Source of the DNA: Streptomyces sp. NBC_00523
GTDB lineage: Bacteria > Actinomycetota > Actinomycetes > Streptomycetales > Streptomycetaceae
DNA length: 64,000 bases
Direction: 5' to 3'
NCBI RefSeq assembly: GCF_036346615.1
Contig: NZ_CP107836.1
Location: 7,006,001-7,070,000 of the forward strand
The translations under genes and the position numbers were made by a program. Shown here in pieces: positions 56,018 through 64,000 of the stretch; position 1 is the first letter of the stretch; every line of letters begins with the position of its first letter. The notes beneath the pieces were generated by a model. That model worked only from the letters and a program-made list of their open reading frames with translations, was not told the origin of the DNA and searched no databases.

Positions 56018-59000
56018 CCCCCACCTTCGACACACCGGCCCCGCTCGACCCGGCCCAGCACGGGCTCTGGATCACCGAGCAGACCCTCGACACCGGCTCG
56101 GCGTACCACCTCAGCCTCGCCCTGCGCATCCAAGGGCCCCTGGACCCCGCGGCCCTGGCGACGGCGTGGGGCGACTACGTACGGGCCACCCCCGTGCTCG
56201 CCTCCCGGACCGATCCCGCCGGGCCGGGCCTGCTCCCGGGCGAGGCACCGCCCCTGCGCCTGGTCACGGCCGCACCCGGCGACCTCGGCAAGCTCCGCGA
56301 GGAGGAGACCGCCGCCCGCTTCGCACCGGGCGAGGCCCTGGCACGCGCCACGCTGTTCACCACCGCCCCGGACCGTCATCTGCTGTTCGTGGTCGCCCAC
56401 CACCTCGTCTTCGACGGCGAGTCCAAGGACCTCCTGGTCACCGGAGTGGCCCGGGCGTACCGGGCGGTGACGGGGGAGAGCCGACCGCCCTCGGCTGCCG
56501 AGGCGCCTGCACTCCCGCAGCCCGTCTCCGAGACGGCCGTCCAGGACGCGGCACGCTTCTGGGCCGACCGCTGGCGCGACAGCCCCGCACCCGCCCTCCC
56601 CGGTCTCACCGCCCACCACGTGGACCCCGTCGCCCCGGCCCCCGGCAGCGCCTGCGGTTTCCGGCGCGGCGGGGAGTGGCACGCCCGCCTGGTCACCGCC
56701 GCCGCGACGCTCGGCGTCACCCGGTTCGAACTCCTCACGGCGGCCTGGCACGCCCTGCTGCTGCGGTACGGCAACACCGCCCCCGCCACCGCGATCGAAC
56801 TCTCCACCCGCGTGCCCGGCGCACCCCGGCAGGTCGGCCTGCATGTCAACGAACTACCCCTCTTCACCGACCCGCGTCCCGAGCTCGCCTTCGCGGACTT
56901 CGCCCAGGAGGTCCGGGCCGAGCTGCGCGCCCTCTACGCCCATCGCGTCGTCCCCCTCAGCCGTGCGGTGCGCGGACTCACCCCGCGCACCGCGCTGTGC
57001 CCGGTCTCCCTCAGCTACCGGCGGCGCGACGCCTCCCGGCCCGCCCATTTCGGCCCCGGCCTCGACGTACGCACCGAGTGGACCGGCTTCGCGCGCACCG
57101 CCCGCAACATCGCCCACCTCCACCTGGTCGACGCGCCCGACAGCCTGGAAGGCAGCCTCCAGTACCGCACCGCCGCCTTCGAGAGCGAGGCGCCCGCCCG
57201 CGTCCTGGACCACTTCCTCACCCTGCTCGACGGGGCCCTCGCCGCCCCGGACACCGCCCTCGGCCTGTTGCCGGTCCCGCCGCCCCGGGAACGCGCGACG
57301 CTGCTCGCCGACACCACCCGCGCCCCGGGCAACGCCCCCGCCACCCTGCCCGCGCTGTTCGCCGCCCAGGCCGCCGCGACCCCGGACGCCGTCGCCGTCA
57401 TCGAGGGCGACACCACCCTCACGTACGCCGAACTCGACGCCGCCGTCCGCCGCCGCGCCCACCGGCTGCGCGCCCAGGGGGCCGGTCCCGGCGGCCTCGT
57501 CGGCATCGCCCTGCCCCGCTCGGCCGCCCAGCTCGTCGCCGCGCTCGGCACGCTCACCGCCGGTGCCGCCTACCTGCCGTTGGACCCCGACCACCCGGCG
57601 GAGCGCCTGGCGTTCCTCCGCGCCGACTCCGGGATCGGCGTGGAGACCGCCACCGACCCGGGGCCCGGGGACCTGGACCGGCTGCCCGAGGCCCCGCCCG
57701 CGCCCGTGCCGCCCGCCCTCATGGACCCCGCCTATGTGCTGTACACCTCCGGCTCCACCGGTGTGCCCAAGGGCGTCGAGGTGTCGCACGCGGCCCTCGC
57801 CAACCTCCTCGCGACGCTGCGGGACACCACCGGCACGGGTCCCGGCAGCCGCTGGCTCGGGCTCACCTCGCTCTCCTTCGACATCTCCACCGTCGAACTC
57901 TTCCTCCCTCTCGTCACGGGCGGCACCGTCGTCCTCGTCCCCGAGGGCCGGCACCGCGACGGCACGGCACTCGCCGAGCTGGTCGACCGGCACCGCCTCA
58001 CCCACGTACAGGCCACTCCCAGCGGCTGGCGCACCATGCTCGCCGCCGGGCTCCACGCACCGGACCTGGTGGCCCTGACCGGGGGAGAGGCCCTGCCCGA
58101 CGCTCTTGCCCGCGAACTGCGCACGGCTGTCGGCCGGTTGGTCAACGTGTACGGGCCGACCGAGACGACGGTGTGGTCCACGGCCGCCGAGCTCGGGCCC
58201 GACGACCCCGTGACCATCGGCCGCCCGCTCGCCAACACCCGCACCTACGTCCTGGACGCGCTCCTCCAGCCGCTGCCGCAGGGGCTGACCGGCGAGCTGT
58301 ACATCGGCGGTGACGGTGTCGCCCACGGCTACCGGGGCCGCCCCGGGCTCACCGCCTCCCGTTTCGTCCCGGACCCGTTCGGCCCGCCCGGCGCCCGCCT
58401 CTACCGCACGGGTGACCTCGTCCGGCTCGGCGCCGACGGCCGCATCGCCTTCGCGGGCCGGTCCGACACCCAGGTGAAGGTGCGCGGCCACCGCATCGAA
58501 CTCGGCGAGATCGACACCGCCCTCGGCAGCCACCCGCAGGTCGCCCAGGCGGTGACGGTGCTGCGCGAGGCCCCGGACGGCGAGCCCGGACGGCTGGTGG
58601 CCTACGTGGTGCCCGCGCCCGGCCACGTACCACCCACGCCCCAGGCACTGCGCGACCACCTCGCCCGCTCCCTGCCCGCGGCGGCCCTGCCCGACGCCTG
58701 CGTGGCGCTCGACGCGATGCCGCTCACCCCCAACGGCAAACTCGACCGGGCCGCCCTGCCCGAACCGCCGCGTGAACGGGGCACCGGCGAAACCCCTGTT
58801 GGGGACGCGGGCGACGAAGGCGTCACCGGCACCGTCCTCGCCATCTGGCGCGAGGTGCTGGACCTCGACGACCTCGGCCCCGACGAGGACCTGTTCGACC
58901 TCGGCGGCCACTCCCTCACCATCACCGCCATCGCGGGCCGCATCCGCAAGGAGTACGGCGTCGCCGTGCCCTTCGACGTCTTCTTCGACAGCCCCACCGT

Positions 59001-59049
59001 CCACGGCATCGCCGCGTGCGTCGCCGCACTCATCGAGGAGAACCAGTGA
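56014..59049 (+). CDS. NRPS module 3: condensation-adenylation-carrier
   Basis: The 1,011-residue protein has C (about 5-440; HHLVFDG with His129, His130, Asp134), A (about 455-900; YTSGSTGVPKG at about 577) and T (Ser967 in LGGHSLTI). Pocket residues read D-I-V-Q-L-G-V-V-W-K, close to the glycine code D-I-L-Q-L-G-L-I-W-K, so Gly is the best guess. It lacks TE. In assembly order it may act before module 1 or 2; gene order alone does not decide. ATGA overlaps the ligase gene. Confidence 0.92.
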   Translation: MTPTFDTPAPLDPAQHGLWITEQTLDTGSAYHLSLALRIQGPLDPAALATAWGDYVRATPVLASRTDPAGPGLLPGEAPPLRLVTAAPGDLGKLREEETAARFAPGEALARATLFTTAPDRHLLFVVAHHLVFDGESKDLLVTGVARAYRAVTGESRPPSAAEAPALPQPVSETAVQDAARFWADRWRDSPAPALPGLTAHHVDPVAPAPGSACGFRRGGEWHARLVTAAATLGVTRFELLTAAWHALLLRYGNTAPATAIELSTRVPGAPRQVGLHVNELPLFTDPRPELAFADFAQEVRAELRALYAHRVVPLSRAVRGLTPRTALCPVSLSYRRRDASRPAHFGPGLDVRTEWTGFARTARNIAHLHLVDAPDSLEGSLQYRTAAFESEAPARVLDHFLTLLDGALAAPDTALGLLPVPPPRERATLLADTTRAPGNAPATLPALFAAQAAATPDAVAVIEGDTTLTYAELDAAVRRRAHRLRAQGAGPGGLVGIALPRSAAQLVAALGTLTAGAAYLPLDPDHPAERLAFLRADSGIGVETATDPGPGDLDRLPEAPPAPVPPALMDPAYVLYTSGSTGVPKGVEVSHAALANLLATLRDTTGTGPGSRWLGLTSLSFDISTVELFLPLVTGGTVVLVPEGRHRDGTALAELVDRHRLTHVQATPSGWRTMLAAGLHAPDLVALTGGEALPDALARELRTAVGRLVNVYGPTETTVWSTAAELGPDDPVTIGRPLANTRTYVLDALLQPLPQGLTGELYIGGDGVAHGYRGRPGLTASRFVPDPFGPPGARLYRTGDLVRLGADGRIAFAGRSDTQVKVRGHRIELGEIDTALGSHPQVAQAVTVLREAPDGEPGRLVAYVVPAPGHVPPTPQALRDHLARSLPAAALPDACVALDAMPLTPNGKLDRAALPEPPRERGTGETPVGDAGDEGVTGTVLAIWREVLDLDDLGPDEDLFDLGGHSLTITAIAGRIRKEYGVAVPFDVFFDSPTVHGIAACVAALIEENQ

Positions 59050-59255
59050 ACACACCCGCCCTGCGCTACCTGGTGGCGGTCAACGACGAGGAACAGCACG
59101 CCCTCTGGCCTGCCGAAACCCCCTTGCCCGCCGGGTGGCGGCCCGAAGGGTTCAACGGTACGGAGGAGGAGTGCGTGGCCCACGTCGACCAGGTGTGGCC
59201 CGACATCAGGCCCCTGAGCCTGCGCCGCCGCCTCGCCGCCGGGGAGGACAGTTGA
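59046..59255 (+). CDS. MbtH-like protein
   Basis: The 69-residue protein has the MbtH signature: NDEEQHALWPAETPLPAGWRPEGFNG, ECVAHVDQVW and IRPLSLR. It is an A-domain chaperone/activator, needed for adenylation by many NRPSs. GTG start overlaps the previous stop by 4 bases. The usual QYSLWP is changed to QHALWP. Confidence 0.95.
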   Translation: MNTPALRYLVAVNDEEQHALWPAETPLPAGWRPEGFNGTEEECVAHVDQVWPDIRPLSLRRRLAAGEDS

Positions 59256-59512
59256 GCACCGCCCAGGACCCGGTCACCGGTCCACGCGCACGGCTCGCCG
59301 GGCTGATCAGCGACGCCATGGACGGGCAGCTCGCCGCGGCCGAGATCCTCACCGCCCGGGGCACCCTCACCGAACTGGGCGTCAACTCCCTCGCGTTGCT
59401 CCGGCTCGCCGACACCCTGGAGGACGAGTACGGCGTAGAGATCGACCTCGCTGACCCGGCGTTCTACCAGGAGAGCATCGACAGCCTGGCGGCCCGGCTG
59501 GTGACCGAATGA
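59252..59512 (+). CDS. Free acyl/peptidyl carrier protein
   Basis: The 86-residue protein has a phosphopantetheine site at Ser46 in LGVNSLALLRL and a helical bundle pattern. TTG start overlaps the MbtH stop by 4 bases (TTGA). It is probably charged by the stand-alone AMP ligase. The DSL motif is changed to NSL. Confidence 0.85.
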   Translation: MSTAQDPVTGPRARLAGLISDAMDGQLAAAEILTARGTLTELGVNSLALLRLADTLEDEYGVEIDLADPAFYQESIDSLAARLVTE

Positions 59513-60927
59513 ACGATCTCGCCACCGCCCGCACCCTGCACATCCCCTTCGCCGGGAACAGGGCGGGCACGGCACCCCTCACCTGGGGCCAGCGGGCGAT
59601 CTGGAACGCGATCCTGCGTACCGCGCCCAACGACATCTACTTCAACATCGGGCGCCTCCTCCCGCTGGGAGAGCGCGGACGAGTCACGGACCTGGCCCGG
59701 TTCGCCACGGCTCTCACCGCCCTGATGGAACGTCACGAGGCTTTGCGCACACGGCTGTACGACGGTGAGGACGGCGACCCCCGCCAGTCGCTCACCGACT
59801 GCGGCGCCCTGCCGGTCACCGTGGTGGACGAGCCCGACCCGGAACGGACCGAGGCCACCGCCCGCACCCTGCTGGACGAACTGGCCGCCACCCGCTTCGA
59901 CTACGCGCGGGAATGGCCGTTGCGCGTCGGCGCCGTCTGCCACCGGGGCCGGGTCACGCACGCGGCGCTGGTCCTCTGCCACCTCGCGGCCGACGGCCAC
60001 GCCGCCGAACAGGTGGTCCGCGACCTGCGGCTGCTGGTGCGCCGGGGCTCGGCCGGGCGGGCGCCGCGCACCAACCCCCTGGACCTCGCCCGGGACCAGC
60101 ACGGACCGGCCGGTGTCCGCCGCAGCGAACGGGCCCTCGCCCAGTGGGAGAGCTTCTACCGGACCATGCCGCCGACCATGTTCCCCCGGCAGGCCGCCGC
60201 TCCCCGCACTCCCCGCTTCTGGAGCGGCCGTCTGGTGTCCGAGGCGCTGATGAGGGCGACGGACACGCTCGCGGCCGCCCACCGGATCAGTGGGTCGACG
60301 GTCCTGATGACCGCCCTGGCCGCCCTGGTCGCCGCCGAGGGCGGCCACCCCGCGGCGGCCATGATGCCCATCGTCGCCAACCGGGCCGCCGAGGACCGGC
60401 GGGACCTGGTGGCGATGCTCTCCCAGGACGCGCCGTTCCTGCTCGACACGGCCGGTTCCGAACGGTTCACGGACCTCCTGCCGGTGGCGTGGCGCGCGGC
60501 CCTGGCGGGATACCGGGCCGCGTCCTACGACCCGGTCGCCTGGGAGGCCCTGCGCGAGCGCGTCGGCCGGGAGCGCGGCACCCCCGTACACCCGTACTGC
60601 TGCTACAACGACCAGCGGTTCTTCGTACGCCCGCCGGACGAAGGGCCGCCGCCGGGTGCGGCGGAGCTGCGCGCGGCACGGGCCCGTACGGAGTTCGGCT
60701 TCCCGGCCACCGAGGACAAGCTCGGCTGCCGGTACTGCGTCCACGTCACCGAGGAGGAGGGCGTCCTCGCCGTCATGCTCACCGCCGACACCGCCTACCT
60801 CCCGCCGCCCAGGATCAGGGCGCACCTGTGGGCACTGGAGGAGCTGGTCGTCGCCTCGGCCTGCGGCGAGGCCCCGCTCCTCGCCGGTCTCCCGGCTCTC
60901 CTGGCGCGTGCGGAAGCGGCCGCCTGA
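59509..60927 (+). CDS. Free condensation-domain protein
   Basis: The 472-residue protein is a stand-alone C-fold enzyme. The catalytic motif reads CHLAADG: His158 and Asp162 are kept but the first His of HHxxxDG is Cys157. It could join the carrier-bound starter to the peptide, or form an ester or amide for release. ATGA overlaps the carrier gene. It is the last gene of the operon; a convergent methyltransferase begins 15 bases later. Confidence 0.82.
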   Translation: MNDLATARTLHIPFAGNRAGTAPLTWGQRAIWNAILRTAPNDIYFNIGRLLPLGERGRVTDLARFATALTALMERHEALRTRLYDGEDGDPRQSLTDCGALPVTVVDEPDPERTEATARTLLDELAATRFDYAREWPLRVGAVCHRGRVTHAALVLCHLAADGHAAEQVVRDLRLLVRRGSAGRAPRTNPLDLARDQHGPAGVRRSERALAQWESFYRTMPPTMFPRQAAAPRTPRFWSGRLVSEALMRATDTLAAAHRISGSTVLMTALAALVAAEGGHPAAAMMPIVANRAAEDRRDLVAMLSQDAPFLLDTAGSERFTDLLPVAWRAALAGYRAASYDPVAWEALRERVGRERGTPVHPYCCYNDQRFFVRPPDEGPPPGAAELRAARARTEFGFPATEDKLGCRYCVHVTEEEGVLAVMLTADTAYLPPPRIRAHLWALEELVVASACGEAPLLAGLPALLARAEAAA

Positions 60928-60942
60928 CGTGTGAGCCACTGG

Positions 60943-61755
60943 CTACGGCTGCCGAGGGCGGCGCCCCCACGCGGAGATCATCGGCGCCGTCGCGAGGTCG
61001 AGGCCGCCGGTCTCGACGTTCGTCAGATGGCGGTCGATCTCCTCGTCGGTGGCCAGCCCCGCCGCCACCAGCCGGCCGCGGATCTGCCGCACCGTCGCCG
61101 CCTCCAGGACCGTGCACGCCGGGGAGGTGATCGGGAAGTACGCGTCGGCCCGGACGTCTTCGAGACCCGACTCGCGCAGCAGCCGGGGCAGCGTCCTGCC
61201 GTACTCCAGATCCGCCCCGCGCCCCGCCATCAGCGACCGGAAGCCCGAGCGCAGCCGGTTGGCGAGCCGCTGCTCCGGCCCCGACTCGTCCGGGCACAGC
61301 AGTGGCTGCAACCCCGGATCGGCGTCCTCCAGCAGCAGCACGCCGCCGGGCCGCAGCGCCCGGACCATCCGGCGCAGCGCCTCCGCGCGGTCGGTGACGT
61401 GCACCAGGACCAGCCGGGCGTGCACCAGATCGAAACCGCCCTCCGGCGGCGGGTCGGCGGCCACGTCGTGTTCCAGCACCTCGATCACCCCGCCGGCGAT
61501 CCCCCCGGTCCAGGACACATCGATGTCGGTGGCGACCACCGCCCCGTCAGGGCCGACCCGATCGGCCAGACCGAGTGGCACGGACGGCCCGCCCGCACCG
61601 ACCTCCCAGCACCGCATGCCGGGCCCGATACCCAGCTGGTCGACATGGCGGAACGTCACCGGGTCGAAGAGTTCGGAGAGCGCGCCGAAGCGGATGCCCG
61701 CCTCCGACTGCTGGTTGTCCAGGAGATAGCCGTGATCGGATTCGTGCTGAGCCAT
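60943..61755 (-). CDS. SAM-dependent methyltransferase (class I)
   Basis: The 270-residue protein has motif I VGAGGPSVP, motif II-like ATDIDVSW, and FDLVHARLVLVHVTD and RPGGVLLLEDADPG. It is a class I methyltransferase with small-molecule specificity. It is convergent with the NRPS operon and may be independent of it. ATG at 61755. Confidence 0.87.
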   Translation of the reverse strand: MAQHESDHGYLLDNQQSEAGIRFGALSELFDPVTFRHVDQLGIGPGMRCWEVGAGGPSVPLGLADRVGPDGAVVATDIDVSWTGGIAGGVIEVLEHDVAADPPPEGGFDLVHARLVLVHVTDRAEALRRMVRALRPGGVLLLEDADPGLQPLLCPDESGPEQRLANRLRSGFRSLMAGRGADLEYGRTLPRLLRESGLEDVRADAYFPITSPACTVLEAATVRQIRGRLVAAGLATDEEIDRHLTNVETGGLDLATAPMISAWGRRPRQP

Positions 61756-61896
61756 GGCGTCATTCTGACAGCCTGGCCGGAAACGGCCGGACGGCCCGCC
61801 CCGGCCCGGAAATCGGCTCGACAGGCGGGCGCGCGGCACCGTGTGATGGTCCGGGCCGCCCGCCGCACGCAGTGGGCCGAGGACAAGGAACCGTCG

Positions 61897-62778
61897 TTGG
61901 CAGCCACGAGCGACCGCCCCGCGATCGATACCCCGCTGGTCAGGCGGCTGGTCGACAGCCAGTTCCCGCAATGGGCCGGACTGCCGCTGGAACGGCTCAC
62001 CCAGGCCGGTGCCGACCATGTGATCCACCGGCTCGGCGGCGAACTCTCCGTAAGGCTGCCGCGCTACGCCGGTGCGATCGGGCAGGCCCGCAAGGAGCTC
62101 ACCTGGCTGCCCCGGCTCGCCCCGCACCTCCCGCTCGCCGTCCCCGAGCCCGTCGCGGTGGGGGAGCCGGGCCTCGGATACCCGTGGCCGTGGGCGGTGA
62201 CCCGCTGGCTGGACGGCGAGCCCGCCACCGTCGAGGCCCTGGGCGACTCGCGCGGGACCGCCGTGGCGCTCGCCGGATTCCTGACGGCCCTGCGACGCTT
62301 CGAGCCCGTACCGCTCACCCCCGACCTCGACCGCACCGCGGACTCGCTGCACGGGCGGGACCCGGCCACGCGCGCGGCGATCGCCGCACTGGACGGTGTG
62401 TTCGACGCCGGGCCCATGACGAAGGTGTGGGACGCGGCACTGGACGCGCCCGCCCGGGACCGGCCCCCGGTCTGGGTGCACGGCGACTTCCACACCGGCA
62501 ACCTGCTCACCCGCGACGGCCGCCTCAGCGCCGTCATCGACTTCGGCGGGCTCGGGCTCGGCGACCCGGCCTGCGACATGATGATCGCCTACACCCTGCT
62601 GTCGGCGGACAGCCGGGCCGCCTTCCGCGCGGCGCTCGGTCCGGACGACGCGACCTGGACACGGGGGCGCGGCTGGGCGCTGGCCACGGGGCTGAACGCC
62701 TACACCTTCCACGCCGCCACCGACCCGCGCGTGGCCGCGCAGACGACCCGGCAGATCAACGCGGCTCTCGTCGGCTGA
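61897..62778 (+). CDS. Aminoglycoside phosphotransferase-family kinase
   Basis: The 293-residue protein has the APH fold: WVHGDFHTGNLL (Brenner HGDxxxxN) and VIDFGGLGLGDPACDM (DFG-like plus GDPACD). It phosphorylates a hydroxyl of a small substrate with ATP or GTP. TTG at 61897 follows AAGGAA; ATG at 61846 adds 17 residues without a good ribosome site. Divergent from the methyltransferase; self-resistance to the NRPS product is possible but unproven. Confidence 0.82.
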   Translation: MAATSDRPAIDTPLVRRLVDSQFPQWAGLPLERLTQAGADHVIHRLGGELSVRLPRYAGAIGQARKELTWLPRLAPHLPLAVPEPVAVGEPGLGYPWPWAVTRWLDGEPATVEALGDSRGTAVALAGFLTALRRFEPVPLTPDLDRTADSLHGRDPATRAAIAALDGVFDAGPMTKVWDAALDAPARDRPPVWVHGDFHTGNLLTRDGRLSAVIDFGGLGLGDPACDMMIAYTLLSADSRAAFRAALGPDDATWTRGRGWALATGLNAYTFHAATDPRVAAQTTRQINAALVG

Positions 62779-62832
62779 ACATCTCCCGGACCCGGTCGAC
62801 CACGCGGAACACCGGCAGGCAGACTGGGGGCC

Positions 62833-64000
62833 GTGACGACACTGAGCAAGGGCGCCAACATGCCGGTGGCCCCGTCCGCCGTCCGGGCCGTGCTGAGCTG
62901 GACGGCCGGGCCCGGTGTGCCCGACGTCGACGCCTCCGCGCTGGTGCTGGGCGCGGACGGGCGGGTCCGCTCGGACGGCGACTTCGTCTTCTACAACCAG
63001 CCCCGGCACGCCTCCGGGACCGTCCGCCACCTCGGCAAACAGCCCGGCTCCGACACCCTGGAGGCCGACCTCGCCGCGCTGGGCCCCGAGGTGGAACGGA
63101 TCGCCCTCTGCGCCTCGGTCGACGGCGGCACGTTCGGGCAGGTGCCCGGTCTCCATCTGCGGCTGCTGGGCGCCGGGTCCGGGGCGGAGCTGGCCCGCTT
63201 CGACATGGCGGCCGGCCCGGAGACCGCGTATGTGTGCGGGGAGCTCTACCGGCGGGCCGGCGGATGGAAGTTCCGCGCCGTGGGCCAGGGGTACGCGAGC
63301 GGGCTCGCCGGCCTGGCGACGGACTTCGGCATCAGCGTGGACGAACCGCGTACGGCACCGGCCCCCGCTCCACCGCGCCCCGGCAAGGGCGAGGAGCACC
63401 TGCCGGTCGACATGCGCAAGCGCCTCTCGCTGCGCAAGCAGCAGGTGGCCGTCAGCCTGAGCAAGCACGGCCTGGACCGGCTGACCGCCCGCGTGATCCT
63501 CGTCCTCGACGCCTCCGGATCGATGAGCGCCCTCTACTCGCGCGGCACCGTCGCCGGGGTCACCGAGCGCATGGCGGCCGTCGCGGCTCAGCTGGACGAC
63601 GACGGCGAGATGCAGGCGTGGACCTTCGCCTCGAACCCGGCCCGGCTCCCCGACCTGACCGTCGGTGAACTGCCCGAGTGGCTGCGGCTGCACGTGCGCG
63701 TCGGCCAGGTCAGCCTGTTCGGACGGAAGAAGCCCCAGAGGGGACTGGCCCCCGGCCAGGTCGACATGCGCGCGGTCGGCATCCAGAACGAGGAACAGAA
63801 GGTCATCGCCGAGGTCCGTGCGTATGCACGCGCCAACCCGGTGCCCGCGCCGACGCTCGTCCTCTTCTTCTCCGACGGCGGTGTGTACCGCAACGACGAG
63901 ATCGAGCGCGAGCTGCGCGCGGCGGTGGAGGAACCCGTCTTCTGGCAGTTCATCGGCCTCGGCCGGGGGCAGTACGGAGTGCTGGAGCGGTTCGACACCA
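62833..64000 (+). CDS. TerD domain-von Willebrand A domain protein, partial (C-terminus outside window)
   Basis: The frame from GTG at 62833 is open to the window end (about 389 codons). Residues about 1-175 form a TerD domain (FVFYNQPRH, WKFRAVGQGYASGLAGLATDFGI), and from about 200 a vWA domain with MIDAS motif LVLDASGSMS and later LFFSDGGVY. TerD-vWA fusions (TerF-like) act in stress-response or chemical-defence complexes. The TerD Ca2+ loop is less acidic than in the stand-alone TerD at 19438. Confidence 0.88.
   Translation, partial: MTTLSKGANMPVAPSAVRAVLSWTAGPGVPDVDASALVLGADGRVRSDGDFVFYNQPRHASGTVRHLGKQPGSDTLEADLAALGPEVERIALCASVDGGTFGQVPGLHLRLLGAGSGAELARFDMAAGPETAYVCGELYRRAGGWKFRAVGQGYASGLAGLATDFGISVDEPRTAPAPAPPRPGKGEEHLPVDMRKRLSLRKQQVAVSLSKHGLDRLTARVILVLDASGSMSALYSRGTVAGVTERMAAVAAQLDDDGEMQAWTFASNPARLPDLTVGELPEWLRLHVRVGQVSLFGRKKPQRGLAPGQVDMRAVGIQNEEQKVIAEVRAYARANPVPAPTLVLFFSDGGVYRNDEIERELRAAVEEPVFWQFIGLGRGQYGVLERFDT

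Overview
The window is chromosomal DNA from a high-GC actinomycete, almost certainly a Streptomyces. Coding regions show strong G/C bias at third positions and frequent GTG/TTG starts. Streptomyces-type families are present: a LytR-CpsA-Psr protein, TerD proteins, an LAETG surface protein, a roadblock/LC7 protein, a SpoIIE-type phosphatase and a streptogrisin-like protease. No rRNA, CRISPR array or phage was seen. One intact IS481-family insertion sequence and one tRNA-shaped gene are present.

Layout. 1-6.6 kb: MFS permease (cut by the window edge) divergent from a mannonate-dehydratase-type enolase; ABC exporter; BenE-type benzoate transporter divergent from its XRE-cupin regulator; secreted amidase. 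6.7-11 kb: translationally coupled SNF2 helicase and SWIM zinc-finger genes. 11-16.6 kb: desaturase, small membrane protein, MOSC protein, two hypotheticals, an MpaB-type oxygenase and the IS481 element. 16.6-25 kb: MarR/MMPL pair, tandem repeats, TerD, LCP protein, roadblock and DUF6397-like genes, acetyltransferase, LAETG protein. 25-36 kb: PP2C phosphatase, 3-hydroxyisobutyryl-CoA hydrolase-like enzyme, small genes, Cys-rich pentapeptide-repeat protein, SRPBCC protein, unusual radical SAM enzyme, LysR/SDR pair, GH25-type lysozyme fold, VOC/MarR pair. 36-45 kb: small ParB-N-terminus-like protein, carboxylesterase, lipoprotein, S1 protease, acetyltransferase, atypical tRNA, NUDIX, type III PKS with an MmyB-type regulator, cold-shock protein, winged-helix-like protein.

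45.8-60.9 kb is the centrepiece: a seven-gene nonribosomal peptide operon in which every junction is a 4-base start/stop overlap. It encodes C-A-T, C-A-T-TE fused to a 12-TM-type MFS exporter, a stand-alone acyl/aryl-AMP ligase, C-A-T, an MbtH-like protein, a free carrier protein and a free condensation-domain protein. Pocket residues predict Ser for the second adenylation domain, probably Gly for the third, and an amine-bearing residue for the first. The thioesterase has Cys in place of the nucleophilic Ser. Two near-consensus CebR-type palindromes lie inside the NRPS coding sequence. A methyltransferase and an APH-fold kinase follow, then a TerD-vWA fusion cut by the window end.

The most distinctive points are the peptide synthetase with built-in exporter and Cys-thioesterase, the CebR-like boxes within it, an IS481 insertion whose 6-bp target duplication carries the stop codons of three genes, a tRNA-shaped gene with an aberrant anticodon arm, and a terminator whose 5-prime half has been tandemly amplified.
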